Virus record (IMG/VR): IMGVR_UViG_3300033141_005166
Location: 1-45,270 of that record
Source of the DNA: a virus
Length of the DNA: 45,270 bases
Direction: 5' to 3' (one strand)
Shown: positions 1-7,870 of the stretch, piece by piece
How the letters are laid out: each line of letters starts with the position of its first letter
Numbering within the stretch: the stretch's first letter is position 1
Made by a program: the position numbers and the translations under genes
Notes under the pieces: generated by a model
The model's database searches: none
The model's input: only the letters and a program-made list of their open reading frames with translations
What the model was told of the DNA's origin: nothing

Positions 1-16
1 TTATTTAAAGTAAAAT
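1..16 (+). promoter_or_regulatory. Repeated AT-rich promoter-like motif upstream of the first gene
   Basis: The motif TTATTTAAAGTAAAAT lies about 33 bases before the start codon at 49. It matches 15 of 16 bases of a second copy at 2942-2957, upstream of the prohead protease gene. Both sit before a head gene and a good Shine-Dalgarno sequence. It loosely resembles a phage late -10 element, but the function is inferred. Confidence 0.3.
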
Positions 17-48
17 ATTTTTATTATTTTTAATGAAGGAATGTAAAA

Positions 49-2727
49 ATGAGTGATTATAAGAAGTTTATAGAATCATTATTTAAAGAAGAGAGAGAGA
101 AGTTTGCTCCAAGGATCTTCATAGAAGGTCAAGAAGAAGTGAATAAAGAAACTCCTGAGGAAGAGGAAACACCTGAGGTAACTAAAGAGTATCTTGGAAA
201 GACTGAAGATACTCATTATTATTTGGTATTTGCTGAAGAGCCTGAAGATCTTCAGTTGGTTGATCAAGAAGGTACAGTGAAGTATTCTGCTAAAGATCAT
301 AATATTGAACTTTCTGATGTTGCTACATTTGTTATTCAAGCGATTCAAGATAGCGATATTGAAGAGATTGATCGAAATATTCTTTTGAAGTATATCTTTC
401 CTGAGCTCCTTGAGGAAGAGGAACCAGAAGAGGCTCCCAAAGCTCCCGAGGAAGAGGAGAAACCAGAAGAGGCTCCCAAAGCTCCTGAGGAAGAAGAGAA
501 ACCAGAAGAGGAAAGACCTGAAGCAAAATCTGAGGGCAAAGTTCCTAATGACAAAGATTCTGAACAGACTAAGATAAATAAACTTACAGAACAGGAAGGT
601 TTAATAACTCCAGAAGAGGAGAAAACTAGAGAGGAACTTCTTGCTAATTTTGAAAAGGAACTATCTGATCTTATTACTAGAACCCTGAAATCAATGAAAG
701 ATGCAGCAGGTGAGGCTGGATTCGGATTTCGTGGACCAGGTTTCAAAGAGCAACTTAGGCAGATTCTTAATCGAAGTCAAAGAGTAGTATCGACTTTTGA
801 AGGCAAAGTTCCTGATGATAAAGATTCTGAAGAGACAAAGATAAATGAGTTAGTTGAGGAGAAAGGAAGAGAGTTTAAGAGTGAAGCAGAGTTTAAGGAG
901 GCCGTAAAGAAGTTTGAAGATACTATTAATAAAAAGAGTAAAGTAGTTAAAGTTCGTGTCCGAAAGGATGATCTTAAGTTTGACGAGAGTGAAGGCTATC
1001 AGTCTGCTCATATGACATTTGATGTTCTTATGGAGATTCCTAGTGTAGATAAGTATCTAGATTCGAAGAAATATGAAGAAGGAACTGCTTATATTTATCC
1101 TTCTAATGAGTTTTATGAACTAGTTGATCAAGTAGCTGAGAAGTGTTTCGCTGAGAAGCCTAAATGGAATAATATGAAGTCTGTAGGTTGGATTTATGTA
1201 TATGGATCAAAAGGGGCTGAAGTAGAAGAGGAGAAACTTGCAGAAGAATCTGAGGAAGAAGCTCGCGAGATTATAAAAAAGCTTACAGGTAAGGCTCTAA
1301 AAGAATCTAAAGTTTCTGAATCTAAGAATCTTCTTGAGATGAAGGTAACAGATGATGAAGGAAATGAATTCGATGTTTATCTTGAAGATGATAGCACAAT
1401 TGACACTGTTATTTCTATCAATGGAAGAGAGTTTAGATTTACTCCCGAGTTTGCTGGTTTCTGGAGAGATGAAGAAGGGGTGCTCTCCGAAGAGGGTCTT
1501 AGAGAGTTAGCTCTTGAAGCTCTCGTTAATCTTGATGATGAGGAGTATCAGGAGTTATTAACTAAAGAAGAGGAAGAGTCTGCTCCTAAGGAATCTCCTT
1601 CTGAACCTGAGGAAGAGGAGAAACCAGAAGAGGCTCCCAAAGCTCCTGAGGAAGAAGAGAAACCAGAAGAGGAAAGACCTGAAGCAAAATCTGAGGGCAA
1701 AGTTCCTGATGACAAAGATTCTGAGCAAACTAAGATAAATAAGTTAACTGAGAGAGATATAAAGGATATGAGTATAGAAGAGCTTACTAAGATATTAAGT
1801 TATTTGGAGAAAGCTGCGCATATTGGGGGTTTTAACGTAAAGGATGAAATAGAGAAGATTAAAACTGAATTTAATAGGCGAAAGGAAACTACAGAATCTA
1901 CAACTGATGAAATTTCTCAATCTGAATCAGATAGTGAAGTAAAAGATATGATAGATGAAGAAGCTAAAAAGAAATGTGCTCAGAGAGGAGATGTTGTTCT
2001 CCCAGCTGAATCGTCAAAAGTAACTGATGGGTGTGATCATTTTCCAATAAATATTGCAAAAAATGAAAGGGTAAATAGTATGAATGAACAAAACGAGATA
2101 ACTCAAGAAGATATTATAGAGTGGCTTCTTGAAGGTCCTCTTTTTGATGTTAAAAAAGGAATGAAAACTACAATAAAAGATCAGCCTGTAGAAATAACTA
2201 AAGTGAAAGAAGTAGCTGATCCTCTTGGGACAGTTGGATTAGATTTACTTTATTATGTAGTTGGTAAAGCTGGAGATAAGTGGTTTGCTACAATGTATGG
2301 TACTGCTGATGGGCTTGATGAAGGTCCGTATGAATTTGCATTTGCTTCTAGTGAAGAGGAGTTGCCAAAGTTAAGTAAATGGATTTCTCTTAAGGAGACT
2401 AAGAAAAAATGTGCTCAGAGAGGAGATGTTGTTTTTCCAGCAGAATCATCTAAAGTAACTGATGGATGTGATCATTTTCCAATAAATTCTGAGAACCAAG
2501 CACGTAATGCACTGGCTCGTGTTAATCAGTATAGTTCTGCTCCTAAGTGGTATAAAGGTAGTCTGGGAGAACTTGTGAAGAAAGTAGTAAATGCTGTTCA
2601 TAAGAAGTATCCGAGTATAAAGATTTCCAAAGCTGCAAAAACTCCTGGTAAGGAATCAAAGGAATCAAAGTTGAGTAGTGATGAGGTAAAGGAATCAAAA
2701 ATTCTAAAAAATTTGTTTGATCTGTAA
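49..2727 (+). CDS. Acidic, repeat-rich head-associated (core or scaffold-like) protein
   Basis: This is an 892-residue, Glu/Lys-rich protein directly upstream of the protease and capsid genes, a position that suggests a prohead core or internal head protein. AAGGA at 36-40 sets the start at 49. The N-terminus (MSDYKKFIESLF) resembles the capsid-targeting leaders of T4 internal proteins. Low-complexity 14-residue repeats of the EEEEKPEEAPKAPE type begin near residue 120. A 99-base segment recurs exactly, at about residues 134-166 and 521-553. A Cys-containing module (KCAQRGDVV, then TDGCDHFPIN) occurs at about residues 643-667 and again from residue 788. Only the second copy continues into the longer form (ARNALARVNQY, then a WYKGSL motif), which resembles the DUF6582-type module I recall from phage head proteins. 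The middle (about residues 680-780) looks like an inserted, separately evolved domain. Function is inferred from position. Confidence 0.5.
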   Translation: MSDYKKFIESLFKEEREKFAPRIFIEGQEEVNKETPEEEETPEVTKEYLGKTEDTHYYLVFAEEPEDLQLVDQEGTVKYSAKDHNIELSDVATFVIQAIQDSDIEEIDRNILLKYIFPELLEEEEPEEAPKAPEEEEKPEEAPKAPEEEEKPEEERPEAKSEGKVPNDKDSEQTKINKLTEQEGLITPEEEKTREELLANFEKELSDLITRTLKSMKDAAGEAGFGFRGPGFKEQLRQILNRSQRVVSTFEGKVPDDKDSEETKINELVEEKGREFKSEAEFKEAVKKFEDTINKKSKVVKVRVRKDDLKFDESEGYQSAHMTFDVLMEIPSVDKYLDSKKYEEGTAYIYPSNEFYELVDQVAEKCFAEKPKWNNMKSVGWIYVYGSKGAEVEEEKLAEESEEEAREIIKKLTGKALKESKVSESKNLLEMKVTDDEGNEFDVYLEDDSTIDTVISINGREFRFTPEFAGFWRDEEGVLSEEGLRELALEALVNLDDEEYQELLTKEEEESAPKESPSEPEEEEKPEEAPKAPEEEEKPEEERPEAKSEGKVPDDKDSEQTKINKLTERDIKDMSIEELTKILSYLEKAAHIGGFNVKDEIEKIKTEFNRRKETTESTTDEISQSESDSEVKDMIDEEAKKKCAQRGDVVLPAESSKVTDGCDHFPINIAKNERVNSMNEQNEITQEDIIEWLLEGPLFDVKKGMKTTIKDQPVEITKVKEVADPLGTVGLDLLYYVVGKAGDKWFATMYGTADGLDEGPYEFAFASSEEELPKLSKWISLKETKKKCAQRGDVVFPAESSKVTDGCDHFPINSENQARNALARVNQYSSAPKWYKGSLGELVKKVVNAVHKKYPSIKISKAAKTPGKESKESKLSSDEVKESKILKNLFDL
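448..546 (+). repeat. 99-base perfect direct repeat, copy 1 (copy 2 at 1609-1707)
   Basis: Bases 448-546 and 1609-1707 are identical over 99 bases. Similarity continues to about 585 and 1746 with a few substitutions. A shorter, more diverged copy of the downstream half is at about 802-848. The repeat encodes the acidic Pro/Glu linker followed by a GKVP-DKDSE-TKIN motif. Internally it contains 42-base tandem units. Confidence 0.9.
1609..1707 (+). repeat. 99-base perfect direct repeat, copy 2
   Basis: Identical to 448-546 and in the same reading frame of the same gene. It probably arose by intragenic duplication, since the near-perfect identity at synonymous positions implies a recent event or continuing gene conversion. 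Confidence 0.9.
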
Positions 2728-2743
2728 CTAAAGGAGGTCAGAA

Positions 2744-2854
2744 ATGCATTTGTTATTGATTGGTTTGTTGATTGGTTTCGTTATGTATCCAGTAGGGAGA
2801 GTTCTTCTTGGGAAACTTAAGGATAAAGTAGAGAATATTGATGTTGATGATTAA
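2744..2854 (+). CDS. Small membrane peptide (36 aa)
   Basis: A 36-residue ORF with a strong Shine-Dalgarno sequence (AAAGGAGGT, 2730-2738) six bases before ATG. Residues 2-15 are hydrophobic (HLLLIGLLIGFVMY), followed by a basic stretch (GRVLLGKLKDK) and an acidic tail (ENIDVDD), so it is predicted to be a single-span membrane peptide. It lies between the acidic head protein and the tRNA gene, upstream of the prohead protease. T4 has small genes (67, 68) in the equivalent place, but no sequence similarity is claimed. Function unknown. Confidence 0.6.
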   Translation: MHLLLIGLLIGFVMYPVGRVLLGKLKDKVENIDVDD

Positions 2855-2868
2855 TAATTTAGTTACTA

Positions 2869-2940
2869 GGTTCTGTAGTACAATAGGTAGAATGTCAACT
2901 TTAGAAGTTGACAAAGGGGGTTCAAATCCCCCCAGAACCT
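2869..2940 (+). tRNA. tRNA with UAG anticodon (Leu by anticodon; class I body)
   Basis: A 72-base cloverleaf. The acceptor is GGTTCTG/CAGAACC (7 bp). The D arm is GTAC-AATAGGTA-GAAT with GG at positions 18-19 and one A-A mismatch. The anticodon stem TCAAC/GTTGA has loop TTTAGAA, giving anticodon UAG, which reads CUA. The T arm is GGGGG-TTCAAAT-CCCCC. The variable loop is only CAAA, base 73 is U, and CCA is not encoded. By anticodon it would be leucine, but Leu tRNAs normally have a long variable arm and A73, so the charged amino acid is uncertain. It sits between the small membrane peptide and the protease gene. Confidence 0.85.
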
Positions 2941-2941
2941 A

Positions 2942-2957
2942 TTATATAAAGTAAAAT
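2942..2957 (+). promoter_or_regulatory. Promoter-like motif upstream of prohead protease
   Basis: TTATATAAAGTAAAAT is one mismatch from the motif at 1-16 and precedes the protease gene by about 33 bases, just after the tRNA. The copies share spacing to their start codons, which supports a regulatory role, possibly as a late promoter. This is an inference. Confidence 0.35.
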
Positions 2958-2989
2958 TATTAAATAAATTAATTTCAAAGGAATAAAAA

Positions 2990-4855
2990 ATGCAAAAACT
3001 TAATGAAATTATATTACAGAAACCAATACTTGAGGAGACTTCAAGAGAAAACCTCCCTGAAGGAGTTCTCTGTAGAGTTACATATCCTGTTTGTAATATT
3101 GGTCAAAAAAATGCTAATCACAGGGTTTATGAGAAGGCTGTTTGGGAGAGAGTGCTCGAGTCTTCTGAACTTCAGGAGAAGCTGAAAAACAGAGCATTGT
3201 TCGGACAAGCAGAACATCCTGAACAAACTCAATCTGATCTTCAACTTACATCTCATGTGATATTTGAGATGTGGATAGATGAGGAACAGGGGAAAGTTTT
3301 TCAGAAGATGGACGTTCTTGATACGCCAACTGGTAGAGTTATTGATACTCTGTTGCGAGCTGGTTGTAATGTTGGTGTGAGTACGCGAGCTGAAGGAGAT
3401 CTTGAAGAGGCTGAGGATGAAGAAGGTCCTTATTCTCGTGTTGTTCCTGAAAAGTACAGATATACTACTACAGATTTTACAGCAGATCCTTCTACATTCA
3501 ATGTTGTTCCAGTGGAAGTAAAGAGGAACTTGGTTTCGGAGATTAAGAAAGGGTTTGATATACAAGATTTAAGAACGGATGAAAAGAAGTTCATGTGTTT
3601 AATACTTGAATCTATTCAACATGATAAGGAGAAATCTGTTGAAGTAAGTGAAAATGAAGAGAGTATAGAAGTTGGTGATACGATTCAAATACTCGATAAG
3701 GAAGATAACGCTACTATAGTTCCTGAAGCTACTGTGAAACAGAAAGATGAAGTTCTTGGATCTGATGGCAATATGTATCCTACTTATGAGGTGACTGGCT
3801 CCGAAGATGAAGATGAACAACAGTGGTACAGTGAGGAACAATATCAGGTTGTTCTTCTTAAGAAAGCTACTAAAGAGAGTGATGGTGTTGAGGAAGCTCC
3901 TGAAGAGGGAGCTGAAGAAAGGAAAGAATTAGAAGAGACAAAAGAAATCAAGCAGATGTACAAAAAAGCAGGTCTTCCTGCTCCTGATGGAAAAGGTGTT
4001 CATACTAAACAATTTCATGAGCTTGCTATAGAAATAGCAAAAGGTTATGTGGAGAAAGGAGATAGTCCAAAAGAAGCTCTTGCTAAGGCTTACCCTACTG
4101 CAATGAAGCAACTTGGTAAGGGGAAGGCTGTGAAGAAAGCTCATAGAAAAACTAAAGAATCTGAAGAGTTCGTTACTCAGTTTGATTCTTTAATTGATAA
4201 AATAGTGGATCTTAAGATTAAAGAAGCTAGTACTAGGGCTGAACGAGATGAAGCTCTTGATATGATAAGTGCTCTTAGAAACAACGAAACACATCTTCTC
4301 CGACAGAAATCTAGTAAAACATTAGAAACGAAGATACTTGCATCTAAGTTGAGGAAACTTATTAATGAAAGCAGTGATATAACTTCTGTTTTTAGGAAGA
4401 AACTTGAAGAGAAAACTGCTCTAGCAAAGAAATTGTTTGAGAAGAATGAAAAGATAAAAACAGGACTTATTAAGGAGTTGAAAGAGATAAAAGAATCTTT
4501 TAAAGCAGTAGAGAAGAAATATCAGAAGGAATTAGAAAAAGTTAAGCGGGAGACAGCTAAAGATATTTGTAAGGAGTTTATTGCTCAGTTTGTTAAACTC
4601 AGGGTCGCAGAGTCCGGTATGAAAGTAGACGCAAATTCTCAAGCACTTCTTGAGAAATGCAGTTCATTTGAGGAGGTTGATGCTACTATTGACGAGATTC
4701 GTAATATCAAGAGAAGGAATGCACTTCATTCTAAATCTATTAAAGAGATAAACGTAGTAGCTCCTCAAGATGCTGAACAGAGTGACCTTAAGAGATGTAT
4801 AGGTTCTCTTTTTGAAGGTTTTGGTTTAGTTAGAAAAGGTGATAAAAATGAATAA
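2990..4855 (+). CDS. Prohead core protease (T4 gp21-like, S80) fused to scaffold-like C-terminus
   Basis: The N-terminal ~190 residues fit the T4 gp21/peptidase S80 family, the serine protease that matures the prohead. Residues 70-78 (LFGQAEHPE) contain candidate catalytic His76, H89 follows in TSHVIFEMW, and NVGVSTRAEG provides candidate nucleophile Ser131. T4 gp21 is about 212 residues. This protein has 621 and continues through an acidic linker. A small module at about residues 323-385 runs from YKKAGLPAPDGKGVHTKQFH to KAVKKAHRK, and a long Lys/Glu-rich predicted coiled coil covers about 395-560, typical of scaffold/core proteins such as T4 gp22. I infer a fused protease-scaffold. AAAGGA at 2977-2982 supports ATG at 2990. 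The stop overlaps the capsid start by 8 bases. The leader contains ILE15, a possible self-cleavage site. Confidence 0.8.
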   Translation: MQKLNEIILQKPILEETSRENLPEGVLCRVTYPVCNIGQKNANHRVYEKAVWERVLESSELQEKLKNRALFGQAEHPEQTQSDLQLTSHVIFEMWIDEEQGKVFQKMDVLDTPTGRVIDTLLRAGCNVGVSTRAEGDLEEAEDEEGPYSRVVPEKYRYTTTDFTADPSTFNVVPVEVKRNLVSEIKKGFDIQDLRTDEKKFMCLILESIQHDKEKSVEVSENEESIEVGDTIQILDKEDNATIVPEATVKQKDEVLGSDGNMYPTYEVTGSEDEDEQQWYSEEQYQVVLLKKATKESDGVEEAPEEGAEERKELEETKEIKQMYKKAGLPAPDGKGVHTKQFHELAIEIAKGYVEKGDSPKEALAKAYPTAMKQLGKGKAVKKAHRKTKESEEFVTQFDSLIDKIVDLKIKEASTRAERDEALDMISALRNNETHLLRQKSSKTLETKILASKLRKLINESSDITSVFRKKLEEKTALAKKLFEKNEKIKTGLIKELKEIKESFKAVEKKYQKELEKVKRETAKDICKEFIAQFVKLRVAESGMKVDANSQALLEKCSSFEEVDATIDEIRNIKRRNALHSKSIKEINVVAPQDAEQSDLKRCIGSLFEGFGLVRKGDKNE

Positions 4856-6350
4856 TGTTGAGTTAGTTAAGGCTGAACTTGAAGCACTGCAGGCTCGACA
4901 GGAAGCTATGTTGAGAAATCCTCGGGTCGCTAAGATTGTTGAGACTGTAGAGGGTTATACTAAGAATATGCGCGGTAGTGAGTTGTCAATTCATGAGAAG
5001 AGAAATATTGCTCAGTGCCTTCATAACGCTATTCTTGATACAGGTATGAAATCTGGTACGAAGCTGTTTGAGGCTACTACTGAGGATTCAATTTCGTTCT
5101 TAGGTATTCAGCTTCCTGTTATTGCTGCTTTGCTTCCTTCGCTTGCTCTGAATGAGCTGGCTGTTGTGCAGGCACTTGATCGTAGGGTTGGTGCAGTGTT
5201 CTATCTCGATGTTACATATGGTTCGGACAAGGGTGCTGTGTCTTCTGGTGATACGATGATCGGAGCAAGGACTGGTCATGCTGTTGGCAAGAGTGCTCGT
5301 CGATATGCAATGGCCCGTGTGGTTGATGAATCCGTTGGGACCGCTCCCGACATTTCGACGACTGTTGCTTACGCTCCTGGTCTGATTAACCTGGAGAATG
5401 TTGTTCTCTACACCGCATCGAATCTTGGTACTGCAAGCGAGGCTAGAACAGTTATTGCAACTTGTGATGAGAGTGGTACTTTTACTGCTGAGAGTGGTTA
5501 CACTGTTTCTGGTACGATTACTGCTGCTGGTGTCCTGAGTGTGTCGACTGATCTTGATAGTGGTACTTCTATCTACATTCAGTATGACTATCAGTATGAT
5601 CTGCCTACGGATGCTAACAGTAATAGGGATGGAGTTCCTGAGGTGGACGTCGCAGTTACTCAATCTAGTATTGAGGCGATCGATTTTCCGCTGAGGGCAA
5701 AATACTCCATCGGAGCACACATTGATTTGCAGAAGGCTCATGGTATCGATCTGGAGAATGAGCTGGTCAAGTATCTTGGCAATGAGGTCAAGTTTACTAT
5801 CGACCAGGTCGGTCTTGATATGATTGATGATGCAGCTGATTCTGCAAACGGTGGTGCTGATGCTTGCACTGATTGGAATGCTAAGATTAATACTGGTCAA
5901 GAGTGGCTCTGGAAGAAGCACGAGCTCCTCGACAGGTTTGAGGAAGGCTCGAATAACATCTTCAAAAAGACTAAAAGAGGTATTGCGACGTTTATTTACT
6001 GCGGTAATAATGTTGCTCGAGTTATCCGTCAGCTTCCGGACTTCAAGCCCGTTGCTGGTCTGTGGAAGACTCCTCCGACTGGTCCAATGAAGATTGGTGA
6101 TCTACTAGGCCGGGCCGTGGTGCAGAATCCTTTCAAATCAGATAATGAATATACTCTTGGTTTCAAGGGTGATCAGTATCTGTATGCTGGGTTCATCTAT
6201 GCACCTTATATCCCGCTCTTCACGACTCCGACACTGGTGACTAGTGACCTCATGGCTCAGAAAGGCTTCCTGAGCTCTGCAGGTTTCAAAGTTATCAATG
6301 CTGGTCTGTTCTGTAAGGGCGAGATTAAGAATCTTGGCACAGCTGCTTAA
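4848..6350 (+). CDS. Major capsid protein (T4 gp23-like)
   Basis: A 500-residue capsid subunit, close to the 521 of T4 gp23. Start chosen: ATG at 4848, with AAAGGTG at 4835-4841, in preference to the in-frame GTG at 4839. Residues 1-75 are a Glu/Lys-rich propeptide. LFE75-A76 matches the gp21 cleavage rule (L/I-x-E), and the hydrophobic stretch that follows (FLGIQLPVIAALLPSLALNEL) mirrors the region after the gp23 cut. Residues around 265-305 (FPLRAKYSIGAHIDLQKAHG, then DLENELVKYL) are the gp23-type spine-helix region. The middle Ser/Thr/Gly-rich part (about 175-245) looks like an inserted beta domain. The gene is visibly richer in G/C third positions than its neighbours, as expected for the most expressed virion gene. 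Confidence 0.9.
   Translation: MNNVELVKAELEALQARQEAMLRNPRVAKIVETVEGYTKNMRGSELSIHEKRNIAQCLHNAILDTGMKSGTKLFEATTEDSISFLGIQLPVIAALLPSLALNELAVVQALDRRVGAVFYLDVTYGSDKGAVSSGDTMIGARTGHAVGKSARRYAMARVVDESVGTAPDISTTVAYAPGLINLENVVLYTASNLGTASEARTVIATCDESGTFTAESGYTVSGTITAAGVLSVSTDLDSGTSIYIQYDYQYDLPTDANSNRDGVPEVDVAVTQSSIEAIDFPLRAKYSIGAHIDLQKAHGIDLENELVKYLGNEVKFTIDQVGLDMIDDAADSANGGADACTDWNAKINTGQEWLWKKHELLDRFEEGSNNIFKKTKRGIATFIYCGNNVARVIRQLPDFKPVAGLWKTPPTGPMKIGDLLGRAVVQNPFKSDNEYTLGFKGDQYLYAGFIYAPYIPLFTTPTLVTSDLMAQKGFLSSAGFKVINAGLFCKGEIKNLGTAA
5064..5075 (+). other. Predicted prohead-protease cleavage site in the capsid protein
   Basis: These codons encode Leu73-Phe74-Glu75-Ala76. T4 gp21 cuts after Glu in (L/I)-x-E, and mature gp23 starts after its own site at about residue 65. 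The position and context here are equivalent. The same kind of tripeptide recurs near the N-termini of many proteins in this window. Confidence 0.6.
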
Positions 6351-6364
6351 TAGATTGTAGTCAA

Positions 6365-6408
6365 GTATGGGGAGCTGGCTTATTGTTGGCTCTCCATACA
6401 TTCTTTTG
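6365..6408 (+). terminator. Intrinsic terminator after the major capsid gene
   Basis: GTATGGGGAGCTGGC at 6365-6379 pairs, with a few G-T wobbles, with GTTGGCTCTCCATAC at 6385-6399 around a short TTATT loop. ATTCTTTTG follows. It lies 15 bases after the capsid stop codon and would separate the highly expressed head genes from the next gene. Confidence 0.7.
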
Positions 6409-6423
6409 AAAGTAAGTAGAATC

Positions 6424-6609
6424 ATGAACGCTGAAGATCTAAGAAGGATCTTAAATGATCTTGATAGAAAACTCTTTCTACTAAAAGGTGAAAAGAGCAT
6501 AAGGAAGAGAGATGAAATTATAGATTCAATTTTAAGTAAAGAAGATGGTGAAATAGCTCAGTTAGAAATTTTTTTAAAGAGGTTAAGAAGAAAAAATGAT
6601 TCTAGTTAA
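6424..6609 (+). CDS. Small charged helical protein, unknown function
   Basis: 61 residues if begun at ATG 6424. An upstream in-frame ATG at 6367 lies inside the terminator hairpin and is therefore unlikely. The product is Lys/Arg/Glu/Leu-rich (MNAEDLRRILNDLDRK, ending LKRLRRKNDSS) and is predicted to be two amphipathic helices. It overlaps the next gene by 14 bases, so the two are probably translated together. No family recognised. Confidence 0.55.
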   Translation: MNAEDLRRILNDLDRKLFLLKGEKSIRKRDEIIDSILSKEDGEIAQLEIFLKRLRRKNDSS

Positions 6610-6799
6610 ACCTCCTGTTTTAGTTAATTCTAATACATTTAAGATATATAATGGAGAAGATGCTTCAAAACAGATAGCATTTAATTTGTCTAATATTTCT
6701 CCAGATAATATAGTAACTTTGACTATTAAGGATATAAGCGGAGAAGTAGTTATAGGAGAATATGATCTAAACTTACGAGCATTTATATTGAAGGAATGA
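6596..6799 (+). CDS. Small beta-rich protein, possible Ig-like domain
   Basis: 67 residues. The sequence alternates hydrophobic and polar residues (TLTIKDISGEVVIGEYDLN), as in a small beta sandwich of the kind seen in phage fibre accessory proteins. It starts inside the end of the previous gene and ends 15 bases before the glycosyltransferase, so it belongs to the same operon. Function not recognised. Confidence 0.5.
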   Translation: MILVKPPVLVNSNTFKIYNGEDASKQIAFNLSNISPDNIVTLTIKDISGEVVIGEYDLNLRAFILKE

Positions 6800-6814
6800 G
6801 AAAGAAGGTGGGAG

Positions 6815-7861
6815 ATGAAAGTTGCGCATTTCGGAAATTTTGCTCCTTTTAGATGTGGAATGTTTCATTCAATTTGTGATTTAATAAAAGCTGAGCGTTC
6901 AGTTGGTATAGATGCGCAATTTATTGATTGGACTTTAGAGAATCCTGTAAGAAATCAATTTTATAGTAGAGTAGGTCTTAGTTATGAAGATATTACAACT
7001 ATTACTCCTGAGTGGGCTAAAGATTGTGATATACTAGTTCGTCATTCAGCTATTCCTCAAGATGTTCAAGCTACAGGTATCCCAATTGTAATGGTAGTGC
7101 ATGGCCGTCCTGAGTATAGTTTTATGCTAGAACATACAGGACATGGTCCTATATTCAGTCATATGCAGAAGTATGCTTCGAATCCTCAATACAAAGCTTT
7201 TCTAGTACTGGGTGAGGAATATGTTGATGTTTGGAGATATCTTCTCGAGACTAATGCAAGAATTGAAAATCTTCCTCTTATGGTTGATCTTGAGAAGTTT
7301 AATCCTTGGGGCCCTAAACATCCATTAGGAGAGATGAGTGGCAGTCCTAATATTATAATAGCAGATAGATGGAGACAAGATACTACCCCCTTTTATCTGT
7401 TATTAGCAGCAGCAAAGTTTAAGGAAGAAGTTTCTACTGCAAAACTTCATTGTTTTGGACTTCCTGATCCAAATAAAGCTCATATAAGTGCTTTAGTTAA
7501 ACCTCTTATGAGAAAAGGTACTATTGGAAGAGCATTTACAGCAGTAGAAAATATGGATAAACTTTATCGGACTGCTGATTTTCTACTTTCTCCTAATAAT
7601 GTTTCTAATAGAGTAATTAGAGAAGCACTAGCTTCTGGTTGTCCAGTTATTGCAGCACCAGGGTGTAAATATACAAAGTATACTGCATTTCCTGGTGATA
7701 TTAATGGTTGTGTTGATATGATGAAGCAGCTTTGGAATGATATTCAAGCTGATCCTGTTGGTATAAGAGAGAAAACTTGTAAGATAGCTGAAGAACATTT
7801 TTCTCTTATGAGAACAGGAGAAGTTGTTCTTAAGATATTTGAAGAGATTTTTACAAAATGA
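6815..7861 (+). CDS. GT-B fold glycosyltransferase (GT4-like)
   Basis: A 348-residue predicted nucleotide-sugar glycosyltransferase. The N-terminus (MKVAHFGNFAPFRCGMFHSI) is typical of the first Rossmann half of GT4 enzymes. The C-terminal half carries the donor-binding signature VIREALASGCPVIAAPG with Glu270, followed by a short terminal helix. No signal peptide or membrane segment is seen, so it should act in the host cytoplasm. GGTGGGAG just before ATG is a strong ribosome site. It lies between the capsid and fibre genes, so modification of a virion protein or of host glycans is possible. The acceptor cannot be deduced. Confidence 0.75.
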   Translation: MKVAHFGNFAPFRCGMFHSICDLIKAERSVGIDAQFIDWTLENPVRNQFYSRVGLSYEDITTITPEWAKDCDILVRHSAIPQDVQATGIPIVMVVHGRPEYSFMLEHTGHGPIFSHMQKYASNPQYKAFLVLGEEYVDVWRYLLETNARIENLPLMVDLEKFNPWGPKHPLGEMSGSPNIIIADRWRQDTTPFYLLLAAAKFKEEVSTAKLHCFGLPDPNKAHISALVKPLMRKGTIGRAFTAVENMDKLYRTADFLLSPNNVSNRVIREALASGCPVIAAPGCKYTKYTAFPGDINGCVDMMKQLWNDIQADPVGIREKTCKIAEEHFSLMRTGEVVLKIFEEIFTK

Positions 7862-7870
7862 GGTGTGATA

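Noticed and set aside
1975-2420. RGD tripeptide in the KCAQRGDVV modules as a cell-adhesion motif
   Set aside because: RGD is short and the module belongs to a bacterial virus head protein; there is no reason to expect integrin binding.
5100-5921. Long open frame on the minus strand (273 codons) opposite the capsid gene
   Set aside because: It is a shadow of the capsid gene's codon bias. The product is Ser/Ile/Asn-rich and unlike a protein, and no minus-strand gene is seen anywhere else.
6367-6423. Longer N-terminus for the small gene after the capsid (ATG 6367)
   Set aside because: This ATG lies within the terminator stem and has no ribosome site; ATG 6424 gives a more typical start.
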